A DNA stretch of 64,000 bases from Amylostereum areolatum (lineage: Eukaryota > Basidiomycota > Agaricomycetes > Russulales > Stereaceae): positions 186,001 to 250,000 of the forward strand of contig SAXG01000017.1 of assembly GCA_012932865.1 (NCBI GenBank), written 5' to 3'. Each line of letters starts with the position of its first letter. Position 1 is the first letter of the stretch. Positions 1-10,248 of this stretch are shown piece by piece. The position numbers and the translations under genes were made by a program. Under the pieces are notes generated by a model, which saw only the letters and a list, made by a program, of their open reading frames with translations, was not told the origin of the DNA and ran no database searches.

Positions 1-168
1 TATGGTCGTCGCTCTGACTTACGACCATCGCCTACTCGATGGTCGCGAGGCCGTCACCTTCCTTGGTACGTATCCTCTGTCACTGCGATCCACATAGACT
101 AATTCCTCCTCTCAGTACGTGTGAAGGAGTACATCGAGGACCCGAGGAAGATGCTCCTCGCTGCGTAA
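1..168 (+). CDS. KGD2: 2-oxoglutarate dehydrogenase E2, dihydrolipoamide succinyltransferase, C-terminal end (partial)
   Basis: This is the last part of the catalytic domain of the E2 component of the mitochondrial 2-oxoglutarate dehydrogenase complex, which transfers succinyl groups from the lipoyl arm to CoA. Exon 1-65 reads MVVALTYDHRLLDGREAVTF. It contains the DHRLxDG active-site motif, with the catalytic His in DHR. A 50-bp GT-AG intron (66-115) is followed by an exon ending KEYIEDPRKMLLAA and a TAA stop at 166-168. The ALTYDHRLLDGREAV...EDPRKMLL form matches the succinyltransferase branch. The pyruvate dehydrogenase E2 branch has a different C-terminus. The 5' part lies outside the window. 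The E1 gene of the same complex lies about 4 kb downstream on the opposite strand. Confidence 0.9.
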
Positions 169-1802
169 GGTGGGCTGTCGTGGAGTGCGTGGCCGGCGTG
201 AGCTTTTGAATGGCGCATGCGCGGTCGTTCTCCTTAATTGCTTTCTCGTAACCTACTTTCACAGTTTTACGACTGATTCTCGCAATGATCCTAGCATGCC
301 TTGAGCTCTGGCAGACTGCACCGTAGTCGGCCCATCTATGATATCTGGACGTAAGTCAGAAAAGCAGGGCAATTGTCGACGCCATTGTCGGCGACCCGTG
401 AACTCCAGCGAGAACAAGTCAGGAGGCTGTGGGGTAAGTGTTGCCGTCATTCCAACCATCGGATATGCGTCTTGTACGACATTCATCCCATCCCACACCG
501 CCTAACTCCGGTATCGATCGTCTGGCGCCGAGCTCCTCGAGGACCTCTTAGTTGGATACGTTGTTTGACGAAGCAGGAGAATGGCCGGGGGTGGCTTCAA
601 GAATAGAGTGTAAGAACTGGTGGGCAGTGCAAATACCTCGTGCCGCAAGAAGTCAAATGTGGTTTACGGAAAGGGTGGAAAGCCTCTCAAAATGCGCCAT
701 GCCATCGTTTGGAAGAGCTGGAGTATGCCTTCTAGTTCTCGCAGCTCACGGACAGGCTTCTAGTTGCTGTAAAGAGGGGTTAGGCGGATGCTACGACGCC
801 ACAAATGCGGAGCAGAGCAGTGGGAGAAGATGGAAAGCCATATTACAGGCCTCTGAATGGCGTCTAGCGGAACCATTGGGCTCCATGGCCGACCTTGTCC
901 AGAAGAGGGACGTTCTGGTACCGAGCCACTGGATTTTTTACAACTGCGAATGAACAGCACATACCGTGCACAACAATAGCGTCCGTGTGGAGGTACTGCC
1001 ACTCATAACTCATATAGTACAGTGAGTAGCACGATCACCTGGACACTGATACCGGTGTGCAGACCCAAAGTCAGCAGACTGACTCTGGATGTTCATTGGT
1101 ATGACAGGACCACGAGAATAGATAATTACCAGTGTCATGATGACGACAATGAGCTAAGTACAATGGACACGATGTTCAGGAGGCGCGGATGGCTACAGGT
1201 TCGGGCTAGATGCGACTGCTGCTATCTATCTTGCGAGCTTACTGCATTCACAAGCGGCACATTCAAGCAGAGAAAACGGCGACCCACGAAATCAGGACTT
1301 TGGCACTGTATCGCCTCGGGGTTTGGAGGGGACTGAGGTAGACTCGAACCAGCTTCATCTACCAAGCCACTGACGAAAGAGTACTTTAGTACGACCGAGG
1401 AACAAGGAACCAAAACAACCCCCATTCAGACTACTCTATGCTAGAGTCGTACATCACATTGCTCCTTCTATGTCGCTTGACATCCCCAGTAAGTATCAGT
1501 TCATTTGGAGCTCAGTGCCGAGCTCTTCGAGTAGCCTCTCAGCTTGGGTATCCCGTGGCTCGAGAGAATACTCAGGGTAATGAATGGTAAAGGGTGGCTA
1601 GCATACCATTCTGTGAGTGAGTGTCCAGAGGACCCCGATAAGAGTGATGGCCACCGATCCTCCTTGATTCAGCAAATAGGATCTTCAGATTGACACAAAA
1701 CACATACATGGGTTGAGACACAGGGCAAGACAGATCGAAGAAAAAACATTGTGGACGAGGTATGGAAAATGGTGAAAATTTGGAAGTTGTCCCGAGGATC
1801 GG
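169..1802. other. Intergenic region, no convincing gene
   Basis: About 1.6 kb between KGD2 and the HET-domain gene. Only short open frames occur, on both strands, and none gives a recognisable domain or a plausible spliced gene. The segments near 525-600 and 1518-1600 look like diverged copies of one another: both begin GCCGAGCTC, followed by similar sequence. This suggests an old duplication or a decayed element. A B-box-like motif on the minus strand near 1340 lacks a properly spaced A-box, so no tRNA is called. Confidence 0.5.
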
Positions 1803-3713
1803 TCAATCTGAATCACTGTAAGCGAAACAGAATTGCATTGTATCTGCCTTGGTCAGGACGAGAACATCCGGCATCCTTGCCCACTTCTCTTCGTGTTCCG
1901 GCTGAGTTTTTGCCCTTTCCGTCCGCCTCTTCGCGCTTCCCGCGAGAGTAAGCCGTGAGGAATTACGGACCATCCTGCGGTCCGGGTCCAGCACAGTTTG
2001 AACCATGTCGTCGTCAGTCACCATATTTCCTCGTATCGGCGCTGCACATTCGAAAACCTTCCCGATGTAGAATTTCCTCTCCTCCCAAGTGGATATCCAA
2101 GAACGCAGGTCCATGGTCCACGTGATGAACGACACAACGTGGTGGCGGTTGGGCTCTCCTTCCATGACTAGCATAGCCTTGAGCTGAAAGCTATCATGTG
2201 CCGCAGTAACACCAGGGAAGTATTCATCATACCATCCTAGCACAACAGCGTATACACTGGGCTTCCCTCCCTCAAGGTGTTCTTCGGCCGCGACCACTCG
2301 CCAGATGGACCCATCCATGGCGACGCAAGGCGATTTGATGACATTCTCTCCCCTACGTTCCAACTTCCTTCCTCCACACTCCTTCACATAGACCTCTCGT
2401 TCCATGGGCAACAGCCGCACCGCCTTTCTAGTGAAGATCAAACACCCGTCCTTGTCCATTGTACCGACAGGCATCCGCATCATATCCAAAGCGAACATGT
2501 TCGGGGATACCACCGCATCCACGATTTTCGAGACCTCCACCTCGTGGCCGTCCTTGTCTTCCACGAGCGCCTTTCCAGAGACACTGGTCTTTGGAAATTG
2601 CGGAAACGTCGACATCTTCGCACTGCGTGGGAGTAGGAATGACAGTCCGACCCAGGCTGCCCGACCACCGTTGTGGAGGATCTCCTTTGCCAAAGCAATT
2701 GTCGCTCCAAGGCGGTCATCCTTGTGGAATGCTCTGGTGTCAAGCCGGACTCCGAACAAGCCCATGATACTGAACACCATGTCCACGGGCCGCGAAGAAG
2801 TACGCAGAAGTGAGCTCTGCCAGATAGCATGGCTTCTACTATCCGATTTTAGTGGGGTCTCCTCCACGTGAAGCGCATGAAGCTCCGGCGTCATTGCGAT
2901 AGCTAGCGCGACGGCATTTGGGGAAGCTACACCAAATATGCGCGCCTTGATCTTCAAAAGTTCGCGTGTGCCACAGCGGTTGGAGGTCGCGATGAAGGAG
3001 GTGTAGCCGACGATGCAAGAGTTCAGTACGTTTGCGAGGGGTGCCATGGCGGACTCCCCCGCAATGACTTCTCGTATAGTGCCCAGGGCAGTCTCGACGC
3101 CGCCTTCGCCGGCGAGCGCCTCGCCTGTCCCCAGACGCCACGCGAATAGCACGAGTGCGGAACTAGGTGCAAGGGCTTCTTGCAGCGTCCATCCACGATG
3201 AATCCAATCCGTCTCTTCATCAAGACGTACGAGGCGCTGTACTCCCCCGGGAAGGATGACGGTGTGGGAGCAGGATTCGTATACTCGATACATGTTTGCG
3301 ATCTGCCAATCTTTATCTTCCCGACTGGTCTGCATGATGCAAAGTCTGTCCACCCAAAAGTACGAGGTGTTCAGGAGAAGGGAGCTGGTGAAAGCATGCC
3401 GTAGGACAGATATGCCAATGGGGTCGGCGTCATCTGCACCCTTAACTGAAAAGGTTGATTCGGGATGGGTTGGGTCGGCCGGTGATCCGCGCCAGACATA
3501 GGAAAGGGTGGAGTAGGGTATACTGGGAAAGGATGCAAACTCGTCGATTTGAAGGATGTTGTGGTCGACGAGTTGCTTACAATCGACAAGCCGGTATCGC
3601 CGGGGCGTTGCGCACGATGTTATATCGAGGACGTTGTCTCCATGACCAAGGGAGTCGAGAGGAACCCGAATGATCGTCTTGGCAGACCCTACGACGATGG
3701 TCGGACTGGACAT
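1803..3713 (-). CDS. HET-domain (heterokaryon incompatibility) protein
   Basis: An intronless reading frame of 636 codons. The HET domain lies in about residues 60-240. YSTLSYVWRG is a version of the Y-x-LSYVWG motif. FWVDRLCIMQTSREDKDWQI corresponds to the WxDxLCIxQ...DW motif. The end of the domain is RGWTLQEALAPSSALVLF (RxWTxQE). HET domains in filamentous fungi mediate non-self recognition and cell death after hyphal fusion, or form cytosolic immune-like receptors. No NACHT, ankyrin or WD partner domain is seen in the remaining 390 residues. The frame stays open upstream to 3944, but the Met at 3713 is preferred because a TATATA box lies 57 bp before it (3770-3775) and the upstream codons look non-coding. 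The trigger is unknown. Confidence 0.85.
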   Translation of the reverse strand: MSSPTIVVGSAKTIIRVPLDSLGHGDNVLDITSCATPRRYRLVDCKQLVDHNILQIDEFASFPSIPYSTLSYVWRGSPADPTHPESTFSVKGADDADPIGISVLRHAFTSSLLLNTSYFWVDRLCIMQTSREDKDWQIANMYRVYESCSHTVILPGGVQRLVRLDEETDWIHRGWTLQEALAPSSALVLFAWRLGTGEALAGEGGVETALGTIREVIAGESAMAPLANVLNSCIVGYTSFIATSNRCGTRELLKIKARIFGVASPNAVALAIAMTPELHALHVEETPLKSDSRSHAIWQSSLLRTSSRPVDMVFSIMGLFGVRLDTRAFHKDDRLGATIALAKEILHNGGRAAWVGLSFLLPRSAKMSTFPQFPKTSVSGKALVEDKDGHEVEVSKIVDAVVSPNMFALDMMRMPVGTMDKDGCLIFTRKAVRLLPMEREVYVKECGGRKLERRGENVIKSPCVAMDGSIWRVVAAEEHLEGGKPSVYAVVLGWYDEYFPGVTAAHDSFQLKAMLVMEGEPNRHHVVSFITWTMDLRSWISTWEERKFYIGKVFECAAPIRGNMVTDDDMVQTVLDPDRRMVRNSSRLTLAGSAKRRTERAKTQPEHEEKWARMPDVLVLTKADTMQFCFAYSDSD

Positions 3714-3769
3714 AGTTGATGATGAGTGAAACTTGGGTCGACGTTGGATGCAAAGAGTTTGCTGTCGAA

Positions 3770-3775
3770 TATATA
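3770..3775 (-). promoter_or_regulatory. TATA box of the HET-domain gene
   Basis: TATATA on the minus strand, 57 bp upstream of the chosen start codon at 3713. It supports that start over the in-frame Met at 3944. Confidence 0.5.
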
Positions 3776-4288
3776 ACACGAGGCAAAGATCAGTCGTAAT
3801 GAGGAAAGCGATTCTCATGCCTGGTCGCGTCGCGCGTCGTCGCCTACCAGATAAGGAAGGTGTCCCACCAGGTGGTAGTGTCCCAGTGGCAGTCCCACCT
3901 GGGAGTTTATGACTGTATCTCTGTAAAAGGCGTCGCTCATGCATTTGGCGAAAGAGATTTGAAAAGAATAATAAAAACTTGAGAGCATGGCTCTTTGAAT
4001 ATCATCTCCTACCTTTGGACTATCGAAGTACTGGTCCTGACGATGCCATGGTCTGGCTGGGCTGAAGTCAGCACACACGTTTGACGAATATGGTTATAGG
4101 AACGACCTCGACGTCCAGGTTGAAGGCGACACTCCTGCGAAGGAGCGCGGCGGGAAAGGCGCAAACAGGCAATGCGAGAGGAATCGTTGCAAATATATTA
4201 ACGCACAACATCAAAGCGCAACGTTACAGTAGCCAAATCAAGGTTGACAGATCGCGATAACAACATGCATCAGCACGCGCGAATGTTC

Positions 4289-7200
4289 TTAAGCAAACGC
4301 AGTGGTAAGGAAGGCCTCAATCTGCTTCTTGTGTTGGGTCTGCAGCGTGATGTCAGCCACGAGCACAACAGGACATATACTGAGATTAACTAACCTTGCT
4401 ACCGGTGGCGACGGAACTAGTGGGCTCCCGGCCGGCATAGTGGGGATACTTGCCTTTGTGGTGCTGTGTCTCGTTGGCGGCGGTCATGATGCGAGGCGCA
4501 ATGTAGGTCCAAGCACCGTTGTTCAGCGGCTCCTCCTATTATCGAGGTCAGGGATCAGAAATGGTTGGATATAGCTCAAGGTACGAACCTGACACCAGAG
4601 GAGGTCGGCATTTGGATACGTGTCCAGGTGAGGGGCGATCTGGGGAGCGCCATGAGCGAGGAATCTCAACAGGCAAGTGAAACGTACAAGGTCGTAAGGG
4701 AAGGGAGAAATTTGCTCGACGCGGCTAATGGCAACATCCTTGATACCCTTATCCTCGCGCTCCTGGAGAAGCGTGTAGTACACTTGACCTGCGGTGGCCG
4801 AACTATCAGTGACATCCTAATATTGTGCCAACAGACAGCGTACCGGAGCAGAGAATGTGACGTCTGATTTCCTCCGGTGCAACGAGGTCTTCAGAGGCCT
4901 CAGGTAGATAGCGTTGGAAAGAAGTCTCGCCGGTCATTTCTTCCAAGGTCGAACGCGCCTTGGGGTGGCGCAAAAGGTTCTTCGAGAAGAAGTTGATGAG
5001 CTAGGAATACATGCATGAGTACCATATCTAAAGATTCAGATCAAAGACAAGACAAACCGGCTTGCGGAAATCGCGGTGAATCTGGCGACGAAGAACATGG
5101 AACTGTAGCCAAAGTCAGTAGTGTTGCAACCGATATGTACAGAAAGGACGCACGTAGTTGGCCGGAGTCGTAGCGTAGACGACCTGCATGTTGCAATCCT
5201 GGTGCTGTCTCTCAATCTTCTCCGGGCTGGGGAAAATGTGGGGATGGTCATCGCAAAGCTGGAGGAATCGCTCGATACGGCCGCTGGAATGCTCAGGACC
5301 TTGGCCGTCGTACCCGTGGGGCAGGCTCATAACGAGACACGTCCGTTGTAGCCATTTGCGTTCGCCGGATGCGATGAACTGGTCGATGATACACTGTGCG
5401 TTATTGGCGAAGTCACCGAACTGTGCTTCCCAAATGGTGAGAGCGTCAGGCGAGACGAGCGAGTACCCAAGCTCAAATCCAAGCGTGCCGAACTCCGACA
5501 ATGAGGAATTGCAGACGACAAATTTGGCTTGATCCTGACCGAGGTTGTCGAGTGGAACGTATTGCTGCTCGGTGACCTGGTCGTGTAAGACAGCGTGACG
5601 TTGAGAGAAAGTTCCACGCTCCACATCCTGGCCCGAAAGGCGGACATGTTTACGCTCCAAGGCCAAGGATCCGAAAGCCAGGGCTTCAGCAGTCGACCAA
5701 TCGATGTTCTTGCCCTCGTCGACGGTCTTTCCACGGGCGTTGAGAATACGGGAGAGGTTACGGTGGACGTTGAAGTCGGACGGGTGCGAGGAAACTGCCT
5801 TGCCAATATGACGAAGGGCAGCTTCATCGACACCAGTGGGTCGGGTAGGAAGAGTTTCCTCGGCCAACTGTTTCGGCGACGGGAAGCCAGGCCAGGACGC
5901 AGATAGCCACTCCTTGCTCGTTGGGACGTAATCCTTTGCACCATTGGCTGCCGTCTCGAGCATGCCCCAAACCCACTTCTTGTGTTCATCTATGTCTTGC
6001 TGAGTGAAGGTGGCACGTCCCGTGAGGAATTTGGTGTACTGCGTGAGGGGGGTAGGCTGCTTTTCGACAGCCTTGTACATGCGAGGCTGAGTGAAGCTGG
6101 GCTGGTCCGTCTCATTGTGGCCGTAACGACGGTAGCAAACAATGTCGATGACGACATCCTTCTTGTATTTGGCACGATAGTCTGCAGCGAGCTGACAAAC
6201 GAAGGTGACCGCCTCGACGTTGTCTCCATTGACGTGGAAGATTGGGGCATCGATTGATTTAGCAATATCGGAGGGGTAGGGCGTGGAACGCGCAAAGCGG
6301 GGGTCGGTGGTGAAACCGATCTGATTGTTGACGATGAGATGGATCGTGCCACCCGTGCCGTAGGAGGGAAGGTTGTGCATCCCCATGGTTTCGTAAACAA
6401 CCCCTTGACCTGCGAACGCGGCATCGCCGTGGAGGAGAACTCCCATTGCCGTCGTGTGGTTCACTTCGTCACCCTCGAAGTGTTGAATGGCCCGAGTCTT
6501 ACCAAGGACGACGGGATCCTCGGCTTCAAGATGCGACGGGTTGGCGACGAGAGACAGAGAAACCTTCTTGCCGGACGGGGTGGGACGGACATAGTTGGCA
6601 CCAAGATGATACTTGACATCGCCGGCCGGCGAGTCATCGGCATCAGCTGTACCAGAGAACTCGTTCAAAATCGCCTCGATCGGTTTGCGAATGACGTTGG
6701 CAAGGACGTTGAGACGGCCACGGTGAGGCATGCCAATGGTGACGTGTTTGATCCCGTGGTCAACAGAACGGTCGATGAGTGCCTTCATGCCCGGAATGAG
6801 AGCCTCGCAGCCTTCAAGACCGAATCGCTTCTCATTGGGGTATTTGCTGGCGATAAACTTCTCGAACGACTCGGACCAGATGAGTCGGTCAAGAATCATG
6901 CGCTTCTCGTCGACGGTGTAGTTCCAAGGTTTGGGGATTTCAACACGCTCCCGGATCCAGTCGCATTGGTCCTTGTCGGGGATGTGAATGTATTGGATAC
7001 CCACGGCACCACCTACGGAACTGAAGGTGAGTGATTGTCAACCCACCATCACTGGGACCGACGTACAGTAGATGCGTTTGAGGGTTTTGATAATTTCTCC
7101 CAAAGTCATTGTGGACCTGCCTTCCGTGGCGAAATGCGGCAGAATACCTGGACCCAGGGTAATCTCCGTGTCGAGGTCACGCTCAGTGAAGCCAAAATGA

Positions 7201-7709
7201 CTCAGTTCGAGCTCCGGAGGTCGGACATCGGCGAGATCAGCATCGAGGATACCAAGCTGGGTCGAGTTCGGCGACGTGGTGACCACGAACTTGGTACGCG
7301 CGCACGAGCAATTGGACCTGGGCAAAATATTTCGATATGATATCAGATAAAAACATATGCAGCATACCTTAAGATGGTCATCCAGCTGGCTGCCTCCTGA
7401 GGCATGCAATGCAGGAGCTCCATCGGCGGGGGTTGGAAGGAAGCGAGGCGGAGCCTGGAATGCATTCGCACCCAAACCCTTGTCCAGCCCAGAAAAGTAC
7501 GCGTCCCAAGACGCATGCACCGAAGCAGGGTCCTGTCTCCAATGGCGGTACATCTCCTCCGCATAATGGGCATTGGTGCCGTTGGCGAAAATGTCGGAAG
7601 GGGCTGCAGCTGACGCCAGCTCACGGTGGAAAATGGGAGCGAGAGCGCGAGTAGGGAGCCGGGTCCTGCCAGCTACATGGCGCAGATGAAGCGACTGCCT
7701 CTGCAACAT
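4289..7709 (-). CDS. KGD1: 2-oxoglutarate dehydrogenase E1 component
   Basis: The thiamine-diphosphate-dependent E1 subunit of the mitochondrial 2-oxoglutarate dehydrogenase complex, a TCA-cycle enzyme. Nine exons are readable. The Met at 7709 starts a targeting-like leader ([20 protein letters not shown]) and the N-terminal motif [20 protein letters not shown]. Introns lie at 7318-7367 and 7013-7066, and the big exon 7012-5154 holds the catalytic core, including [38 protein letters not shown] and [17 protein letters not shown]. The transketolase-like part follows, with [16 protein letters not shown]. Five further introns lead to the C-terminus [16 protein letters not shown] and the stop at 4289-4291. 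Total length, about 1000 residues, is normal. In exon 2 the conserved stretch HHVAELDP is followed by LGILDADL in another frame. One extra base (T at 7258 on the + strand) explains this. Confidence 0.93.
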
Positions 7710-8042
7710 CGTGAATGGTCGTTGTCGGCGACGACGACGACGACTGGGGAAGATGAGATGGGTTGTGGTGGAAGGAAAGGTGGTGAACAGTCCGAAAGTT
7801 AAGACTCGCGGCAGTGCGCTTACGATGACGACAGCCAATAGGGTTCTCCGAGAGCTCCGAGTATACCCTCCTTCATCCTGATGCTTGCGCCGGCTGCCGG
7901 TGACGCTCTAGCCCCTCGGCCGACTCGTGCTCAATGGCTAACGATAAGTAGGTATATAGTATCAGATAGTATCAGTGTGTCGGTGGTATAAAGATGCGGG
8001 TGCGGGTATACATGAAGGCAGTGAACGGGATTATTGCTTGGG
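7710..8042. other. Intergenic region, KGD1 promoter
   Basis: About 330 bp between the KGD1 start and the 3' end of the secreted-protein gene, both on the minus strand. The purine/pyrimidine-biased stretch just before 7709 is presumably the KGD1 leader. No gene is seen. Confidence 0.5.
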
Positions 8043-8823
8043 TCAAGGGAATGTCAGAATGTACTCCTTCATCGTTTCTTCCCAGCTACACTCCGGAAGG
8101 GCGTTAGCATCATCCGTCGCCCGCCCGCCGCAAGTCTTCTCCAGCTGGGCCGGAATACGCTCCACGATCTCTCTGAGTTGCTTCTTCACATCTTCCTCCC
8201 TCCTTCGCAGGGACGACGCGCTTTTGCTCATCGCATGCAAGCCTCCGTCTTCCGACCGTGCCAGGCGCCGTCGTTCCTTCTTGCCCGCCGCTCTCACTAC
8301 AGCCTTCTCGACCTCCTGGTATGACGAAGATCCCGGCGATGTGAGGGTCTTGAGGATGCTGAGGGTTTGATTGTATGCGATGTACCGGAGTTTCGGGTAG
8401 AAGTGAACGAGCGAGCCCGGTGTGCCGCAGACGACTGGGCAATCAGGATTTGGGCAACCTGGCGGGTTGACACCGTTGCGTTGGCACTTGCCGTGGAAGT
8501 AGGATGGGAAGATAGAAAATTCCATCCCAGAGTACGAGGCGTTGTTATACGCGACGACGATGGGGTCGATGAGTGCTGCCGATTTGTCCGCCCCGTGCGA
8601 GACCAAGGTCGATATATCCTGAGCCTAGACAAGGGTGAATGAGTCGGCGGGCGGGCGGGCGGGCAAGAGCAACACTGCTTACCACGTTACCGAATACGGT
8701 GTCGATATGCGTTGTGTAGTTTGTGAGGAAGGCCTGCGTGATTCCTACGATGCATTCGCCTTCGCAGGCCAGGACAGTGGCCGGCACTGCCGCGAGAAAG
8801 ACCGCGAGAGAGGTGAACTTCAT
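8043..8823 (-). CDS. Small secreted Cys-containing protein, unknown function
   Basis: Two exons are joined across a 58-bp intron (8625-8682). The start at 8823 gives a clear signal peptide, MKFTSLAVFLAAVPATVLAC, with likely cleavage around residue 18-20. The mature part begins with CEGECIVGITQAFLTNYTTH, then continues with AQDISTLVSHGADKSAALID. A Cys cluster follows (CQRNGVNPPGCPNPDCPVVCG), and then KLRYIAYNQTLSILKTL. The tail is charged and helical, rich in Arg, Lys and Glu (residues about 150-215). Several N-x-S/T sites fit secretion. I do not recognise a named domain. The architecture resembles small Cys-containing secreted proteins common in mushroom genomes. The intron carries a (CGGG)n run. 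Confidence 0.75.
8645..8664. repeat. (CGGG)n simple repeat inside an intron
   Basis: A short GC-only tetranucleotide run (CGGCGGGCGGGCGGGCGGGC) within the intron of the secreted-protein gene. It is likely slippage-prone and has no evident function. Confidence 0.7.
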
Positions 8824-9094
8824 GATAGGCGGGGAGAGCGAAGATGGCGGTAGAGGTGGTGTTGGGAGATGGGCTGCAGTTGAACGCTTTTATTCCTGCA
8901 GGTCAAATACACACGCAAACAGATCGCGTCGTGCACGTGATCGTATGAGCATCTGGACAGTGAAAGCAAGTCTGGCTCTGGACCGTGACGGTGAGGGTAG
9001 TGCCTGTTCGGTCTTGCAGGGGGTGAGTTATATAGATAGAAGGTGGAAGAAATGGTATACGAGTTGTGATACAAGGGCGGTACAGCCAAACTAG

Positions 9095-10021
9095 TCATAG
9101 TCTCCTGTTGTAGTCGTAGACTATGAGCACCAGTATGGCTGAGATAGTTGATGAACAGCTCACCACCACCATCATCCCCGCCGCCGCCGCCGCCGAGATC
9201 ATCATTGTCATCTCCTTCTCCATTGTCAAAGTAATTCTCAGCGTAGTCGTTGTCGTATTCCTCGTCAACGTCGTAGTCTTCATCGGCGGCTTGTGACCCG
9301 GGATCAGATCGTTCATCGTCTGACTTCTCCTTGAAACATAGATGTTATTACATCCCCGGAAAGGGAGTGGTGAAGGCATACCTGCTCGTCGCCGTCGTCA
9401 TCTAGATCCTCTAGATTGACGCGTTTGGCTGCTTTTTTCGTCGCTGGGGGATTACCATTGAGTCAACAGATAAACGTATGAGTGCTGAATTTTACACACT
9501 TTGTCGCTTGCGTTTGGGGTTAAAGTATCCCTCAAAGACTTCCTGGGGGAAGAAAGGTTCGTGGAGATCCTTCCTTTTCAGCATAGGCCGTGTGGCGGAA
9601 GAAGGACGATACTTGTCAGAGTATCGTTCGAGTTCTGGGCACGGCGATTAACGTAGGAATTGGTGGGAGAGTGAGTCCACACACCCGTCGACTTGTGTAC
9701 CTCAGTTACATAGTACGCCGATTTCCGTAGACGGTTTGCGAAACTGAGCTGCAACTCACAGATACGTTTTTCGTCGCCAGAAAATTCCGTCAAGACAGGG
9801 ATAGATTCAACGGGCTGGAAAACAAGCCTTAGATTATCTGTAATGTTTTTATCCAAAGGGATAAGATACGCACGCACAGGATAGAGCGCGCCCTGTTCCC
9901 TTGACATATTTTGGATATCGGCGAAGGTCAATCCCATGGGTGGCAGGCTTGCACCACCCCCAAACCCGCCTCGACCGCCTCCGAAACCTCCACGACCGCC
10001 TCCACGACCGCCTCTAGACAT
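9095..10021 (-). CDS. RPC31: DNA-directed RNA polymerase III subunit Rpc31 (Rpc7-like)
   Basis: A subunit of the Pol III-specific initiation subcomplex. The start at 10021 gives a Gly/Arg-rich N-terminus (MSRGGRGGGRGGFGGGRGGF), then LPPMGLTFADIQNMSREQGA, the family's LPxGLTFADI signature. This is followed by ALYPVRAYLIPLDKNITDNL. After an intron comes ELERYSDKYRPSSATRPMLK, then KRKDLHEPFFPQEVFEGYFN, another hallmark block. The C-terminus is very acidic (NLEDLDDDGDEQ, then DEDYDVDEEYDNDYAENYFD), as in yeast Rpc31. About five exons are needed. The last intron is assigned so that the protein ends GGGVYDYNRRL with a stop at 9095. That final exon is the least certain part. The gene is divergent from YRA1, with 227 bp between the start codons. 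Confidence 0.85.
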
Positions 10022-10248
10022 ATTTTACGACGTTGAGGTAGGTTGTGTGCACTTTGAGGGGGCGTTGGAAGGCGATGGCTGCAGAGGGATGGGAGAGTAG
10101 TTTGAACTCCGCCTGGGAATAAAACAGAACACAACAAACACGATGCGACTCGGTTTGCTCCCCACCGCCACCTCGCTCGTCCTTCCTCTCTCTCAACGTC
10201 GCTCTCCCTTTCTTTTCTTCCTCAATACCTTCTCGATCATATCAAAAC
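10022..10248. promoter_or_regulatory. Shared divergent promoter of RPC31 and YRA1
   Basis: A 227-bp interval between two start codons pointing away from each other. The part next to YRA1 is a CT-rich tract (around 10160-10220), typical of fungal core promoters and leaders. No clear TATA box is seen. Confidence 0.5.

Noticed and set aside
1330..1375. Possible tRNA on the minus strand (GGTTCGAGTC-like B-box)
   Set aside because: The A-box-like sequence is only about 16 bp away, the B-box ends CT instead of CC, and no acceptor-stem pairing was seen.
3714..3944. In-frame N-terminal extension of the HET protein
   Set aside because: The TATA box at 3770-3775 lies inside it, and the sequence contains direct-repeat, non-coding-like DNA, so the Met at 3713 is preferred.
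7240..7320. A 19- or 34-bp intron repairing the KGD1 frame
   Set aside because: Too short for spliceosomal introns seen here, and it would remove the conserved HHVAELDP residues.
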